From contig NZ_CAADFC020000033.1 of assembly GCF_900696085.1 (NCBI RefSeq), positions 186,001 through 250,000 of the forward strand: a DNA stretch of 64,000 nucleotides, in the 5' to 3' direction. Positions within the stretch are counted from its first letter, which is position 1, and the number at the start of each line of letters is the position of its first letter. Positions 35,632 to 44,902 of the stretch are shown piece by piece. A program made the position numbers and the translations under genes. Below the pieces are notes generated by a model. It was not told the origin of the DNA, searched no databases, and was given only the letters and a program-made list of their open reading frames with translations. This DNA is from Bradyrhizobium ivorense. GTDB taxonomy: Bacteria; Pseudomonadota; Alphaproteobacteria; Rhizobiales; Xanthobacteraceae.

Positions 35632-37530
35632 ATGCTGACTGCCGGCCGACGCATGGACAACGCCTGGATGACGCTCGAGCAGCGTGGAGCGCCACCGGCA
35701 GAGCTGTTGTCTGCCGACATCTACGACAGCTGGATGCGCTGCATTTCGCTCGGCCTCGACACTTTGCGCCCGCCGGCGCCCGAGTTCGTGAGCCCGGCAA
35801 CACTGCGCCAGGAGCAGCAGCGCTGTTCGCTGATCCGCGGCCTCGCGCTTGCGGAGATGCACACGCTGCATCAGCAGATTGCCGGCTCCAATTTCATGAT
35901 CGCCTTTGCGAACGCCGACGGCCTGCTGCTCGACATCATCTCCGACTCGAGCTTCAGCGATGCTTCGAACGCGGCGAGCATCCGGCCCGGCACGGTCTGG
36001 ACCGAGGCCAATTGCGGCACCAACGGCCTCGGCACGGCGGCCTATCTGAAGCGGGCCATCGTCGTTCACGGCGGCGAGCACTTCTTCGCCCGCTACAACA
36101 ATCTCACCTGCATCGCGGCTCCGATCTTCGCGCCCGACGGCGAGCTGGCCGGCATACTGGACGCATCGTCCGACTGTATGTCACGGCAGGCACACACGCA
36201 GGCGCTGGTCGCGATGGCCGCGACCCAGATCGAGAACGGCCTGTTCCGCGAGCATCATCGCGGCGATATGCTGATCGCGTTCCACAACCGCGGCGAATAT
36301 TTGCAAACGCTGAGCGCGGGCCTGCTCGCGGTCGACAATGAGGGCAGGATCCGCGCGGCCAATCGGGCGGCAAGTATTCTGCTGCATGGCCTGCCGGCTT
36401 CGCCAGGCCGTCGCTTCGCCGATGTCTTTCGCACGAAATTCAGCGCCTTTGTCGACGAAGGCCGGCGCAAGGAACGTCAGCGCCTCGAGGACGAGGTCGG
36501 CAGCCAGTTCGTCGCAACCATCGAGAACGCGCGGCAGTTCTCAATGATGCAAGCCATCTCGCGCCCGCGGCTGCCGACGCCGAAGGTCGCCACACAGTTC
36601 GTCTCTGCCGATCCGGCGATCGCGGCCGTGGTGCAGCGGGTCGGCGTGGCGGCGGTCCGCAAGATGCCAATCTTGATCCGCGGCGAGACCGGGACCGGCA
36701 AGGAGCAGCTCGCCCGCCATGCCCATGTCGCCAGTGGACGGACCGGAGCGTTCGTCCCGGTCAACTGCGCTGCGCTCCCCGACAGCCTGATCGAAGCCGA
36801 ATTGTTTGGCTATGCCGAAGGTGCGTTTACCGGTGCCAAGAAGGGCGGAGCCGCGGGGCTGTTCAAGGAGGCGGATGGCGGTACGCTCTTCCTCGACGAG
36901 ATCGGCGACATGCCCGTGACGCTGCAGGCGGTACTGCTGCGCTTTCTGGACGATTGGACCGTCCGCCCGGTCGGCGGGACCAAGCGCCAGGTCGACGTGC
37001 TCCTGGTCTCCGCCACCAATGCCAATCTCGACGACTCGATTGCACGAGGCCGGTTCCGGTCCGACCTGCTGTTCCGTCTCAATACGCTGGAGGTGACGCT
37101 GCCTCCCTTACGCGAACGCTCCGACTTCTCCGAGATCGCGCGCCACTTGATCCACAAGATCGATCCCTTGATGGATCTGACGGGAGGCGCGATTGATCGC
37201 CTGGCCGAGCTGGATTGGGGCGGGAACATCCGCGAGTTGCGCAACGTTCTGTCCCGATTGTCGCTGGCCGAGCCGGGAGATCTGATCGACGAGGCATCCG
37301 TCGAGTCGGTCCTTACACATTCAGCAGCTGAACGCCTGCCCGGCAAGGCCGTCGGTGCCGGCGGAGCGAAGGCCAACCTGCATGAGCTTCAGCGCTCGCA
37401 TGTGCTGAGCGCGTATGCGGAAACCGGCAATAACATCAGCAAGACCGCGCGCCGGCTCGGCGTGTCGCGCAACACGATCTACCGCGCCCTTCGCGGCAAG
37501 CAGGACCAGCACGATCGCGGCGAGGAATGA
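35632..37530 (+). CDS. Sigma-54-dependent activator, AcoR-like (MimR type), left-hand end of the operon
   Basis: 632 residues: N-terminal GAF-like sensor (GTVWTEANCGTNGLGTAAYL), AAA+ domain with GETGTGKEQL, GAFTGA and GGTLFLDEIGD, and a Fis-type HTH (NISKTARRLGVSRNTIYRAL). GGGAGGAG precedes ATG 35632; upstream reading frame is unlikely. It is divergent from the monooxygenase operon and is the obvious activator of the sigma-54 promoter at 35362. Its AAA+ and HTH parts are very close to those of the activator at 23343, whereas the sensor halves differ more. Confidence 0.93.
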   Translation: MLTAGRRMDNAWMTLEQRGAPPAELLSADIYDSWMRCISLGLDTLRPPAPEFVSPATLRQEQQRCSLIRGLALAEMHTLHQQIAGSNFMIAFANADGLLLDIISDSSFSDASNAASIRPGTVWTEANCGTNGLGTAAYLKRAIVVHGGEHFFARYNNLTCIAAPIFAPDGELAGILDASSDCMSRQAHTQALVAMAATQIENGLFREHHRGDMLIAFHNRGEYLQTLSAGLLAVDNEGRIRAANRAASILLHGLPASPGRRFADVFRTKFSAFVDEGRRKERQRLEDEVGSQFVATIENARQFSMMQAISRPRLPTPKVATQFVSADPAIAAVVQRVGVAAVRKMPILIRGETGTGKEQLARHAHVASGRTGAFVPVNCAALPDSLIEAELFGYAEGAFTGAKKGGAAGLFKEADGGTLFLDEIGDMPVTLQAVLLRFLDDWTVRPVGGTKRQVDVLLVSATNANLDDSIARGRFRSDLLFRLNTLEVTLPPLRERSDFSEIARHLIHKIDPLMDLTGGAIDRLAELDWGGNIRELRNVLSRLSLAEPGDLIDEASVESVLTHSAAERLPGKAVGAGGAKANLHELQRSHVLSAYAETGNNISKTARRLGVSRNTIYRALRGKQDQHDRGEE

Positions 37531-37599
37531 CTGCACGATCCAGCTTGGCCGAGGGCGCCGAAGCCCAGGTCCTAGTCTGATCGAATTCGGAGTGTCACC

Positions 37600-38022
37600 A
37601 TGTTCGAACCGGAAAACAGCCTCGAAGCCCTGATGCAAGCTGCCGGAAGGGACGCCAGCATCATTCCCACGTTCTATCACGCGCTGCTCGAGGCGGAGAT
37701 CTACATTCTGACGCCGGAAGCGCCGATGAAACCTGGACGCCGCCGTTCGCTCAAATTTCAGGAGCAGATCAACGTCGCAACGGTCGACTTCCAGAACATG
37801 CGATGGCACCCCGCCTTTACCTCGAAGAAGCGCATCTACGACTACATCAAGGAGCCCGAGGTATGCCTTGGCGCCGCCGCGCGCAATTTGTTCAAGATGC
37901 TGCCCGACTCCAATTTCTGGCTCAATCCGTTGTCGGAATGTCAGAAACCGCTTCCGGCGACCGAGATCGCTCTGCTAATGAGCGGCAAGATATTTGACGT
38001 GACGATAAGGTCTGCGCGATAG
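37600..38022 (+). CDS. SseB-like domain protein
   Basis: The 140-residue soluble protein matches the SseB N-terminal domain pattern: MFEPENSLEALMQAAG at the start, FYHALLEAEIYIL, SLKFQEQINVATV, and LNPLSECQKPLPATEIALLM near the end. SseB-like domains occur widely outside type III secretion, with no settled function. It follows the activator by 69 bases, with no clear link to it. Confidence 0.7.
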   Translation: MFEPENSLEALMQAAGRDASIIPTFYHALLEAEIYILTPEAPMKPGRRRSLKFQEQINVATVDFQNMRWHPAFTSKKRIYDYIKEPEVCLGAAARNLFKMLPDSNFWLNPLSECQKPLPATEIALLMSGKIFDVTIRSAR

Positions 38023-38364
38023 GCCAAGGTGCTGGCCGGACAAAAACTTGGCATTGGCGCGGTAGCTTCCGGTTAGTACCAACCGACTTGCGGCCAGGCG
38101 GTGTAACTGTGGAAATCGCTGATCGGCTAAACGCCCTGCAGGCGGGAAGGCTTATCCAAACCACGCCAAAGGAGTGTGGGGAAAGATGGTAGCGGGGGGG
38201 CGATTCACGCGTTTCCCCCTCCCCCCTCGGAACTCGTCATCGTCATCCGGAGGGAAAGAAAAGCCGCTTGAGGGCGTTCTCTCTGACGCCCATTTCTGAG
38301 CCAGATGGACGCGCGAAAAGCGGGCTCGAACCACCGACCTCCGGCGCGAGAGGCCTGAACAAAT

Positions 38365-38387
38365 GTGCCCCTAAACAGCTGGGGCAC
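38365..38387. other. Hairpin GTGCCCC-N9-GGGGCAC
   Basis: A perfect 7-bp stem followed closely by a further GGGGCAC copy at 38392-38398. There is no T run on either strand; role unknown. Confidence 0.4.
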
Positions 38388-38663
38388 AACAGGGGCACTC
38401 CGGCTTTATTGTAGACTGGCCGACGATCCCTCTGCCGTGATCTCGAGCATCGGCGCAACAATCGTGCGTCTAGTCCACGTTCCAGGCCCGTTCGTATTCC
38501 CACCGATATGGATATCTGGCATCTCCGATGAATGCGGATAACCCAACTGTGGCTCGGCAGGGGCTATCAAGGGGTCGTTACCAAGTTTCGCACGCCCGAT
38601 TTCTTAAGATAAAGCGCTGATCTATATAGTTCTTTCTCTCGACGGCCGAGCTGATTATGTTAA

Positions 38664-38757
38664 CGAACGACGACATTTGCAGAAGTCATCATTCGCTGAC
38701 ATTTTCAAATTGTAACCGAACGCTGACATGTGCTAATGTAAGCGAACGCCAACATTT
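38664..38757 (+). promoter_or_regulatory. Four phased direct repeats before hipB (operator array)
   Basis: Copies close to CGAACGCTGACATT begin at 38664, 38690, 38717 and 38743, that is every 26-27 bases. Three of the four also show TGT-like and ACAT half-sites about 12 bases apart. HipB autorepressors bind several operators upstream of hipBA in this way. Confidence 0.6.
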
Positions 38758-38766
38758 TGAATAGCC

Positions 38767-39054
38767 ATGCTCATACGCACGTCGGCCGATCTCGGGGCCA
38801 TCATTCGAGACACACGCAAACGCCTCAAGCTCGACCAATCGAGCCTCGCCAAGCGCATTGGCGTCAGCCGTCAGTGGGTTATTGAGGTTGAGCGCGGCCA
38901 TGCGCGGGCTGAACTCGGCCTCGTGCTCCGCGCCCTGGACGCTCTCGGCATCCGTCTAGACGCAGGCAGCGAACAACCCCATGGCCGCGGTTCAGAAAAG
39001 CCAGTCGTCGATATCAATGCAATCGTGTCAAAAGCCAAAAAGAGCAGGCAATGA
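38767..39054 (+). CDS. hipB: HipB-like antitoxin, XRE-family repressor
   Basis: 95 residues with a clear HTH (LDQSSLAKRIGVSRQWVIEV) and a short C-terminal tail that in HipB reaches into HipA. It neutralises HipA and represses the operon. The start lies 10 bases beyond the last operator-like repeat, and the stop overlaps hipA in ATGA. Confidence 0.88.
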   Translation: MLIRTSADLGAIIRDTRKRLKLDQSSLAKRIGVSRQWVIEVERGHARAELGLVLRALDALGIRLDAGSEQPHGRGSEKPVVDINAIVSKAKKSRQ

Positions 39055-40334
39055 CCAACGAACTCGTCGCGCTCCTGGACGGCAGGGAAGTCGGCCGCGT
39101 GCACAACGACGCTCGTGGCCGTCTCACCTTTGTCTATGACAGCGATTGGCGGCAAACGAGGGGCGCATACCCCATTTCGCTCTCCATGCCACTCGCGGCC
39201 GAGGAACACGGTCCCGCCGCTGTTCAGGCCTTTCTATGGGGACTGCTCCCGGACAATGAGCGCGTTCTCGATCGTTGGGCGAAGAAGTTTCAGGTCTCGG
39301 CCCGCAACGTGTTTGCCCTGATCTCTCATGTCGGCGAAGACTGCGCCGGCGCCATTCAATTCGTCACGCCCGATCGTTTGGAGAAATTGCGAAGCGGTAC
39401 GGACGACAAGGTTGAGTGGCTTGACGAAGCCGCCGTCGCAAAACGTCTGCAAGCATTGAGAGAAGATCATGCCGCGTGGCGGCTGCCGCGTGATATAGGG
39501 CAATTCAGCCTCGCCGGTGCGCAGCCGAAAACCGCACTGCTTCTGCAAAAAGGACGATGGGGGATACCGTCTGGACGCATTCCGACAACCCATATCCTGA
39601 AGCCTCCGACCGGCCACTTCTACGGCCATGCCGAGAACGAACATATCTGCCTCAATCTCGCGCGTAATCTCGGCTTGCCTGTCGCCGAAACAAAGGTCAT
39701 GCGGTTTAAGAATGAGGTCGCCATTGTCGTCGAACGCTACGATCGGCAGTTCGGTGGCAATAACGTCATTCGCGTCCATCAAGAGGACGTGTGCCAGGCA
39801 CGCGGCATCATGCCAACCAGGAAATATCAAAGCGAGGGCGGCCCGTCCGCCACGGATATTATCGAACTCTTACGTACCCACTCCACCGAGAGCGTTGATG
39901 ATCTCGATACGTTCATCGATGCTCTCGGCTTCAATTGGCTCATCGGGGGTACCGATGCGCACGCCAAGAACTACTCACTACTGCTAGCCAATGGCCCAAC
40001 GGTGCGGCTTGCGCCACTCTACGATATCGCCAGCATCCTTCCCTACGACGATGTTGATCTGCAAAAGATGAAACTCGCGATGAAGATTGGTGGGGAATAC
40101 AAGCTTGGTCAAATAGGTGCGCGCGAATGGCGGAAATTCGCCCGCGAAATCCGTTTCGATGCAGAAAAAGTCATTGCGGGACTGAACTCCTTGGCCGATC
40201 TGCTTCCGGACAGCGTAAGCGGCGTGTGCGCTACCGCGCAAGCGGACGGGCTAGATAACGCCGTTATCCAGAGCCTTGCCGCAAAGCTGATCGAGCGAGC
40301 CAAAGACTGCCAACGCCTTCTGAAGGGCCCCTAA
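39051..40334 (+). CDS. hipA: HipA-like toxin kinase
   Basis: 427 residues, near the usual length. Visible parts are the N-terminal domain (ISLSMPLAAEEHG, FLWGLLPDNERVLDRWAKKF), the ATP-binding region (FSLAGAQPKTALL) and the catalytic loop GGTDAHAKNYSLLL with the Asp and Asn needed for phosphotransfer. HipA kinases phosphorylate glutamyl-tRNA synthetase or related targets and cause dormancy. The gene seems intact. Confidence 0.9.
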   Translation: MTNELVALLDGREVGRVHNDARGRLTFVYDSDWRQTRGAYPISLSMPLAAEEHGPAAVQAFLWGLLPDNERVLDRWAKKFQVSARNVFALISHVGEDCAGAIQFVTPDRLEKLRSGTDDKVEWLDEAAVAKRLQALREDHAAWRLPRDIGQFSLAGAQPKTALLLQKGRWGIPSGRIPTTHILKPPTGHFYGHAENEHICLNLARNLGLPVAETKVMRFKNEVAIVVERYDRQFGGNNVIRVHQEDVCQARGIMPTRKYQSEGGPSATDIIELLRTHSTESVDDLDTFIDALGFNWLIGGTDAHAKNYSLLLANGPTVRLAPLYDIASILPYDDVDLQKMKLAMKIGGEYKLGQIGAREWRKFAREIRFDAEKVIAGLNSLADLLPDSVSGVCATAQADGLDNAVIQSLAAKLIERAKDCQRLLKGP

Positions 40335-40418
40335 GCTTGCACAAACTGACGGTTCGCGGTCGACCAGCGACTGTAGGGAACGGTATTCCGCAGCCTGTGG
40401 AGTGCAGGCCGCGAGGCT

Positions 40419-41615
40419 TTACTCTCCGCCCTCGTAGAACAGTTCCAACGGCAAGCCGACCAGCGCCTTGCCGATCCAGTCGCGTGCGATCACGTTGGAT
40501 GGGCCCATCGCGATCGCGGCGCGCGCGTCTCGATAGGAGCGCTCGATCGGACCGCGATGGTAGCCATAGCCTCCAGTCACGGTCAGCGCGGTGGCCGCGA
40601 CCTTGTTGGCGACCTCGGCGGCGTGCACCTTGAACTCGGTCAGCGGGATCAGGATCTCGCTCTGCGGCTTGCCGGCGCGCCAAAGCGTGTCAAGCCGGGC
40701 GGCGAGTTCGTTGCGCCAGGGCCGCAAGGTCTCGACCAATACCTTGGCGGCGCCGAGCTCCTGCCGGATCGCCTGATAATCCGACAAGCTTTTGTTCCTG
40801 TCCTTGTGCACGAAGCTCGTGGTGTGCGCTACCGCCGCGTCCAGCGCTCCGCGCGCCACGCCTTCCCAGACCGCGCCGAGTCCGATCAGATAGACCGGCG
40901 ACACGCCGCCATAGATGATCTCCTTGCCCTGCCCCTCGGTGCCGAGCCGGTCGCGCCGTGGCACCCGCACATTGCTGTAGCGGATCGGGCCTGAATGATT
41001 GGCCCGCACGCCGAGCGCATCCCAAGGCCGTGACTCGATCCCTTCGGCCTTGCCGTCGACGATGAAGAACACGATATCGGCCTGGTCCTTTGCGCCGGGC
41101 GTGCGTGTCTGCACCACATAGTAATCGGCCTGGCCCGAGCTGGTCGTGAATGACTTCTCGGCATTGACCAGATAATCCTCGCCGTCGCGCGAGGCTTCCG
41201 AGAGATTGTACCACCAGTGCCCGCCGGTGGCGCGCTCGCTGGTCGAATAGGTGCCGAGCAGGCCGCCATTGTTGGATTTGAGCCAGCGCTCCTTCTGGTC
41301 GGCGCTGCCGAACAGATTGATAGTTTGGGCCGCGCCGACATGCATCACATAGACGAGGCCGGTCGAGGCATCGGCTTGCCCGATGCGATAGGCGGCTTCG
41401 GCAAAGTCGACGTGAGCGAGGCCGAGCCCGCCATGCTGCACCTCGTTCAGCACGCCGGTCCATCCGGCCTCCGACAGCGCACGCAGATTCTCGCGCGGAA
41501 AGCGGCTCTCCTTGTCGTTGCGATCGGCGTTCACCGTCACGGTGGCGTCGATCGCGGCGTCGAGTCTTGCATAGACGTCGCCGTCGATCTTTCGGGCGAG
41601 ATTTTCTTGAGCCAT
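40419..41615 (-). CDS. Acyl-CoA-dehydrogenase-like flavoprotein (SfnB/DszC type)
   Basis: 398 residues of the acyl-CoA dehydrogenase fold (GLLGTYSTSERATGGHWWYN in the flavin region, VTGGYGYHRGPIERSYRDAR at the C-terminus). Relatives beside sulfone or sulfonate monooxygenases are FMNH2-dependent desulfurisation enzymes (DszC, SfnB), which fits the sfnG operon better than fatty-acid oxidation. ATG 41615 is preceded by AGGAGA; the longer frame to 41918 is not supported. Last gene of the leftward operon. Confidence 0.83.
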   Translation of the reverse strand: MAQENLARKIDGDVYARLDAAIDATVTVNADRNDKESRFPRENLRALSEAGWTGVLNEVQHGGLGLAHVDFAEAAYRIGQADASTGLVYVMHVGAAQTINLFGSADQKERWLKSNNGGLLGTYSTSERATGGHWWYNLSEASRDGEDYLVNAEKSFTTSSGQADYYVVQTRTPGAKDQADIVFFIVDGKAEGIESRPWDALGVRANHSGPIRYSNVRVPRRDRLGTEGQGKEIIYGGVSPVYLIGLGAVWEGVARGALDAAVAHTTSFVHKDRNKSLSDYQAIRQELGAAKVLVETLRPWRNELAARLDTLWRAGKPQSEILIPLTEFKVHAAEVANKVAATALTVTGGYGYHRGPIERSYRDARAAIAMGPSNVIARDWIGKALVGLPLELFYEGGE

Positions 41616-41640
41616 GGTCATTCTCCTGTCCAGGTTGATG

Positions 41641-42426
41641 TCAAGCGACAGCCTGGGTCGGCTGCCGGCTCGGATCGGCTTGTGACGATCCGCCGAGATA
41701 GAGCGTCTTGATGTCGCCTCGCCGCCGCAACTCGGCGGCGGCACCCGCGAGCACGCTGCGGCCGTTCTCGAGCACGACAGCGTGGTCGGCGAAGCGCAGC
41801 GCCACCGTTGAGTTCTGCTCCGCGACCAGGATCGACAGATCCTTCTCGGCATTGAGCTGCTTGAGCGCGCGAAAAATTCCCTCCACGACGAGCGGCGCCA
41901 GCCCCGTCGACGGCTCATCGAGCACCAGCAGCCGCGGCCGCGACATCAGGGCGCGGCCGATCGCTGTCATCTGCTGCTCGCCGCCGGAGGTCAGCCCGGC
42001 CAGCGAACGGCGCCGCTCCTTCAGCCGCGGAAACAACGTGTAGACGCGGTCGAGATCATCTGCGGTCTCGGCGCGGGTCGCATCGCGCCCGATCGCGCCG
42101 GTGAAGAGGTTCTCCTCGATCGTCAGCGACGCAAAGCAGTGCCGCCCCTCGAGCACCGGCACGATGCCCTCGCGCACCAGCGTGGCGGCCGATGAACCGG
42201 CGAGATCACGACCATCGAACACGATACGGCCGGCAGTGATCTGGCCGCGACGGGCGGGCAGCAGCGCCGACACTGCCTGCAGCGTGGTCGATTTGCCGGC
42301 ACCGTTGGCGCCGAGCACGGCGACAATTTCGCCCGGCTGCACCACGAGCGACACGTCGCTGACGGCGCGGATCGCGTGGTTGTAGGTCGCGGCCAGGCCG
42401 TCGACAGAGAGCAGGACTTCACTCAT
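41641..42426 (-). CDS. ABC transporter ATP-binding protein (LivF type)
   Basis: 261 residues: Walker A GANGAGKST, signature LTSGGEQQMTAIGRALM, Walker B LLVLDEPSTGLAPLV and the switch region VAEQNSTVALRFAD. It is the second ATPase of the branched-chain-amino-acid-type importer. The frame is open to 42546, but ATG 42426 gives the usual N-terminus. Confidence 0.9.
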   Translation of the reverse strand: MSEVLLSVDGLAATYNHAIRAVSDVSLVVQPGEIVAVLGANGAGKSTTLQAVSALLPARRGQITAGRIVFDGRDLAGSSAATLVREGIVPVLEGRHCFASLTIEENLFTGAIGRDATRAETADDLDRVYTLFPRLKERRRSLAGLTSGGEQQMTAIGRALMSRPRLLVLDEPSTGLAPLVVEGIFRALKQLNAEKDLSILVAEQNSTVALRFADHAVVLENGRSVLAGAAAELRRRGDIKTLYLGGSSQADPSRQPTQAVA

Positions 42427-42487
42427 GGTTCGATCCGTCGGGTTGCCGGCTGCGGGAGGCATAAGGCTCCCGCAGCCGCGCGATCGG

Positions 42488-43819
42488 TTACTGGCTGACC
42501 GGATCGTCGCCGGAGGTGCGGGGTTTGATGCCGTGCTCCTGGGCATAGACGGCCGCGGACTTCTCGATGATCGGCCGCAGGGACGCCCAGTCCGGCGCTA
42601 TCCAGTCCGAGACCACCTTCCACTTCGCACGATCCCACTGCTGGAAGGTGACGCGGCCGTCGCCCTCGTGATTGTCCCAGGTGACGTTGATCGAATGGAA
42701 CAGGCCCTTGGCGCCGAGCGCCTCGACCCGCGCCGGATCGAGCTGCAGATGCTCAAAGCCCCAGCGCACCTCGTCGCCGGTCAGCGTGCGCTTGCCGAAC
42801 TTCGCCTGCGCGATCCGGATTGCCTCGACATTGAGGATGCCGTTGACGATGCCGAGGTTATGGTAGACGCTGCCGATCCGCTTCTTGTCGTCGAGATTGC
42901 CCTTGCCGGCGCCATAGACGGTCTTGATGACCTCTTGCAGCACCGGATATTCGGCACCGGAGGCTTGTGTCGTGATCGCGATGTAGCCCTTGGCGGCATC
43001 GCCCGCCGGGATCACATCCTCTTCGGAATTGGACCAGACATTGCCGATGATGTGGTCGGCCGGGAAGCCGACCTTCTGCGCGGTCTTCAGCGCCACCGGA
43101 TTCATCACGCCCCAGCCGCGCAGCACCACATAGTCGGGCTTGGCACGCCGAATCGAGAGCCATTGCGATTGCTGCTCGTTGCCGGGATGCGGCACCTCGA
43201 TCTGCTCGACGCTGAAATGATACTTGTCCGCGAGGAGCTTGTAGATCGGGATCGTCTCCTTGCCGTAGGGCGAGCCGTGATAGAGCACGACGATCTTCTT
43301 GTCCTTGAGCTTGTCGACGCCGCCTTCGCGGCTCGCGATGTAGTTCACGATGCCCGAGGTCTCGCTGTAAGGATTGAGCAGCAGCGGGAAGACGTAGGGA
43401 AAGACGCGACCGTCGGTTGAATCGGTGCGGCCATGGTTGACGGTGATCAGCGGCACCTTGTCCTTGGTGATGCGGTCGATCATGGCGTAGGCGATGCCGA
43501 CCGAGAGCGGATTCCAGGCGGCGACGCCGGGCCGGTTCTTCAGCCGCTCATAGACCTCGACGCCGCGCTCGACCTCGTACTGGGTCTCGCCCTCGTCCCA
43601 GGTCAGTTTTACGCCGTTGACGCCGCCGTCGCGGATGTTGATCAGGTTCAAATAGTCGATGAAGCCGCCGAAGAAGCCGGTACCGCCGGCGGCGTAGGGA
43701 CCGACCCGATAGCTTTGCAGCGGGAAGAACTGCTCGTCGGCGCGCGCCCCCGGTGCGCCGGCCATGGCCAAGGCAGCCACCAAACCCAGCGCGAACTTCA
43801 AATGTCGTAACGTCGTCAT
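42488..43819 (-). CDS. ABC transporter substrate-binding protein (LIV type)
   Basis: 443 residues with a Sec signal peptide (cleavage near ARA-DEQFF) and the two-lobed LIV fold (VNGVKLTWDEGETQYEVERG, VVLYHGSPYGKETIPIYKLL). Family members of this length often bind non-amino-acid ligands. ATG 43819 is chosen for AAGGAG before it; an in-frame ATG at 43834 overlaps that site. Inferred ligand: a sulfone, sulfonate or related sulfur compound. Confidence 0.88.
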   Translation of the reverse strand: MTTLRHLKFALGLVAALAMAGAPGARADEQFFPLQSYRVGPYAAGGTGFFGGFIDYLNLINIRDGGVNGVKLTWDEGETQYEVERGVEVYERLKNRPGVAAWNPLSVGIAYAMIDRITKDKVPLITVNHGRTDSTDGRVFPYVFPLLLNPYSETSGIVNYIASREGGVDKLKDKKIVVLYHGSPYGKETIPIYKLLADKYHFSVEQIEVPHPGNEQQSQWLSIRRAKPDYVVLRGWGVMNPVALKTAQKVGFPADHIIGNVWSNSEEDVIPAGDAAKGYIAITTQASGAEYPVLQEVIKTVYGAGKGNLDDKKRIGSVYHNLGIVNGILNVEAIRIAQAKFGKRTLTGDEVRWGFEHLQLDPARVEALGAKGLFHSINVTWDNHEGDGRVTFQQWDRAKWKVVSDWIAPDWASLRPIIEKSAAVYAQEHGIKPRTSGDDPVSQ

Positions 43820-43837
43820 CGTCCACTCCTTCATTTG

Positions 43838-44899
43838 TCAGTTGTAGGAAATGTCCTGCCGTGGCCGTCCAGTGCGGCGGCCGATCGCAGCACGAAAGCG
43901 ATCCCACAGCGCGATCAGTCCGCGCGGCTCGGTGATCAAAAAGGCGATGATGAGTGCGCCGATCACGATGCGCTGGCTCATCTCCAGCACGCCGGAGTCG
44001 AACACACCGCCGAGCAGCGCCGCGCCCAGCCGCGACAGCATCAGCGGGAACACCACGATGAAGGCCGCGCCAAGGAATGCGCCGCGCAACGACGCCAATC
44101 CGCCGATGATGATGATGAAGAGAATCTGGAACGAGCGGTCGAGATTGAATCCGGCCGGCTCGACCGTACGCAGGTAGGCGAACGCCCACAGCACGCCCGC
44201 GACGCCGATCAGGAACGAGGAGACGCCGAATGCCAGCAGCTTGGTCTGCAGCAGTGGCACGCCGATGACCTTTGCGGCGATTTCGTGATCACGGACGGCG
44301 ATGAAGTTGCGGCCGGTCTGCGATTGCAGCAGCCGCAATGTCAGGATCGTCGCCACTGTCACGACGGCCAGCGAGAACAGATAACGGCCGGCGGCGCTGG
44401 TGAAGGAATAACCGGCAAAGCTAAGCGCCGGCGCATCGATCACGCCGGACGGATTGTCGTTGGAGAACCAACCGAACTTGGTCAGCGCCCATTGCACGAA
44501 GAACTGCGCGGCCAGTGTCGAGACCGCAGGATAGAACCCGCGCAGCCGCAGGCTTGGCAGTCCGAACACGATGCCGATCGCCGCCGCGACGAAACCGGCG
44601 AGCACCAGATCGAGCAGCAGCGGCAGCTCGGGCACGCGCAGATGAAGATTGTAGGCGGCGTAGGCCCCGACCGCGAAGAACGCGGCCGAGCCGAGCGACA
44701 CCTGCCCGGCATAACCGGTGAGGACGTTGAGCCCAACCGCGGCGAGCGCAAGCGCGAGGAATGGCGTCAGCACGGCGTCCATCAGGTAATCCGAGCCGGC
44801 AAGCGGAATCACGCCGAAGGCGATCACGGCGGCAACGCCGACCAGGATACTCTCGGCGACCGGCCCGGTCCGGTGCGATGTCGAGGCGATGGTGTCCAT
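43838..44899 (-). CDS. ABC transporter permease (LivM type)
   Basis: 353 residues with about 10 helices; LNVLTGYAGQVSLGSAAFFA and GLASLRGAFLGAAFIVV are the family motifs. It lies 18 bases before the binding-protein gene and 3 bases after livH-like, all in one operon. Confidence 0.9.
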   Translation of the reverse strand: MDTIASTSHRTGPVAESILVGVAAVIAFGVIPLAGSDYLMDAVLTPFLALALAAVGLNVLTGYAGQVSLGSAAFFAVGAYAAYNLHLRVPELPLLLDLVLAGFVAAAIGIVFGLPSLRLRGFYPAVSTLAAQFFVQWALTKFGWFSNDNPSGVIDAPALSFAGYSFTSAAGRYLFSLAVVTVATILTLRLLQSQTGRNFIAVRDHEIAAKVIGVPLLQTKLLAFGVSSFLIGVAGVLWAFAYLRTVEPAGFNLDRSFQILFIIIIGGLASLRGAFLGAAFIVVFPLMLSRLGAALLGGVFDSGVLEMSQRIVIGALIIAFLITEPRGLIALWDRFRAAIGRRTGRPRQDISYN

Positions 44900-44902
44900 G
44901 CC

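Larger units (their letters stand above)
38023..38766. other. 740-base gene-free stretch before hipB
   Basis: Only short low-quality frames are found. It holds a tRNA-T-arm-like piece on the minus strand (about 38311-38355, GGTGG-TTCGAGC-CCGCT), a 7-bp hairpin (38365-38387) and the operator-like repeats before hipB. Base composition turns AT-rich from about 38520, suggesting acquired DNA. Confidence 0.5.
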
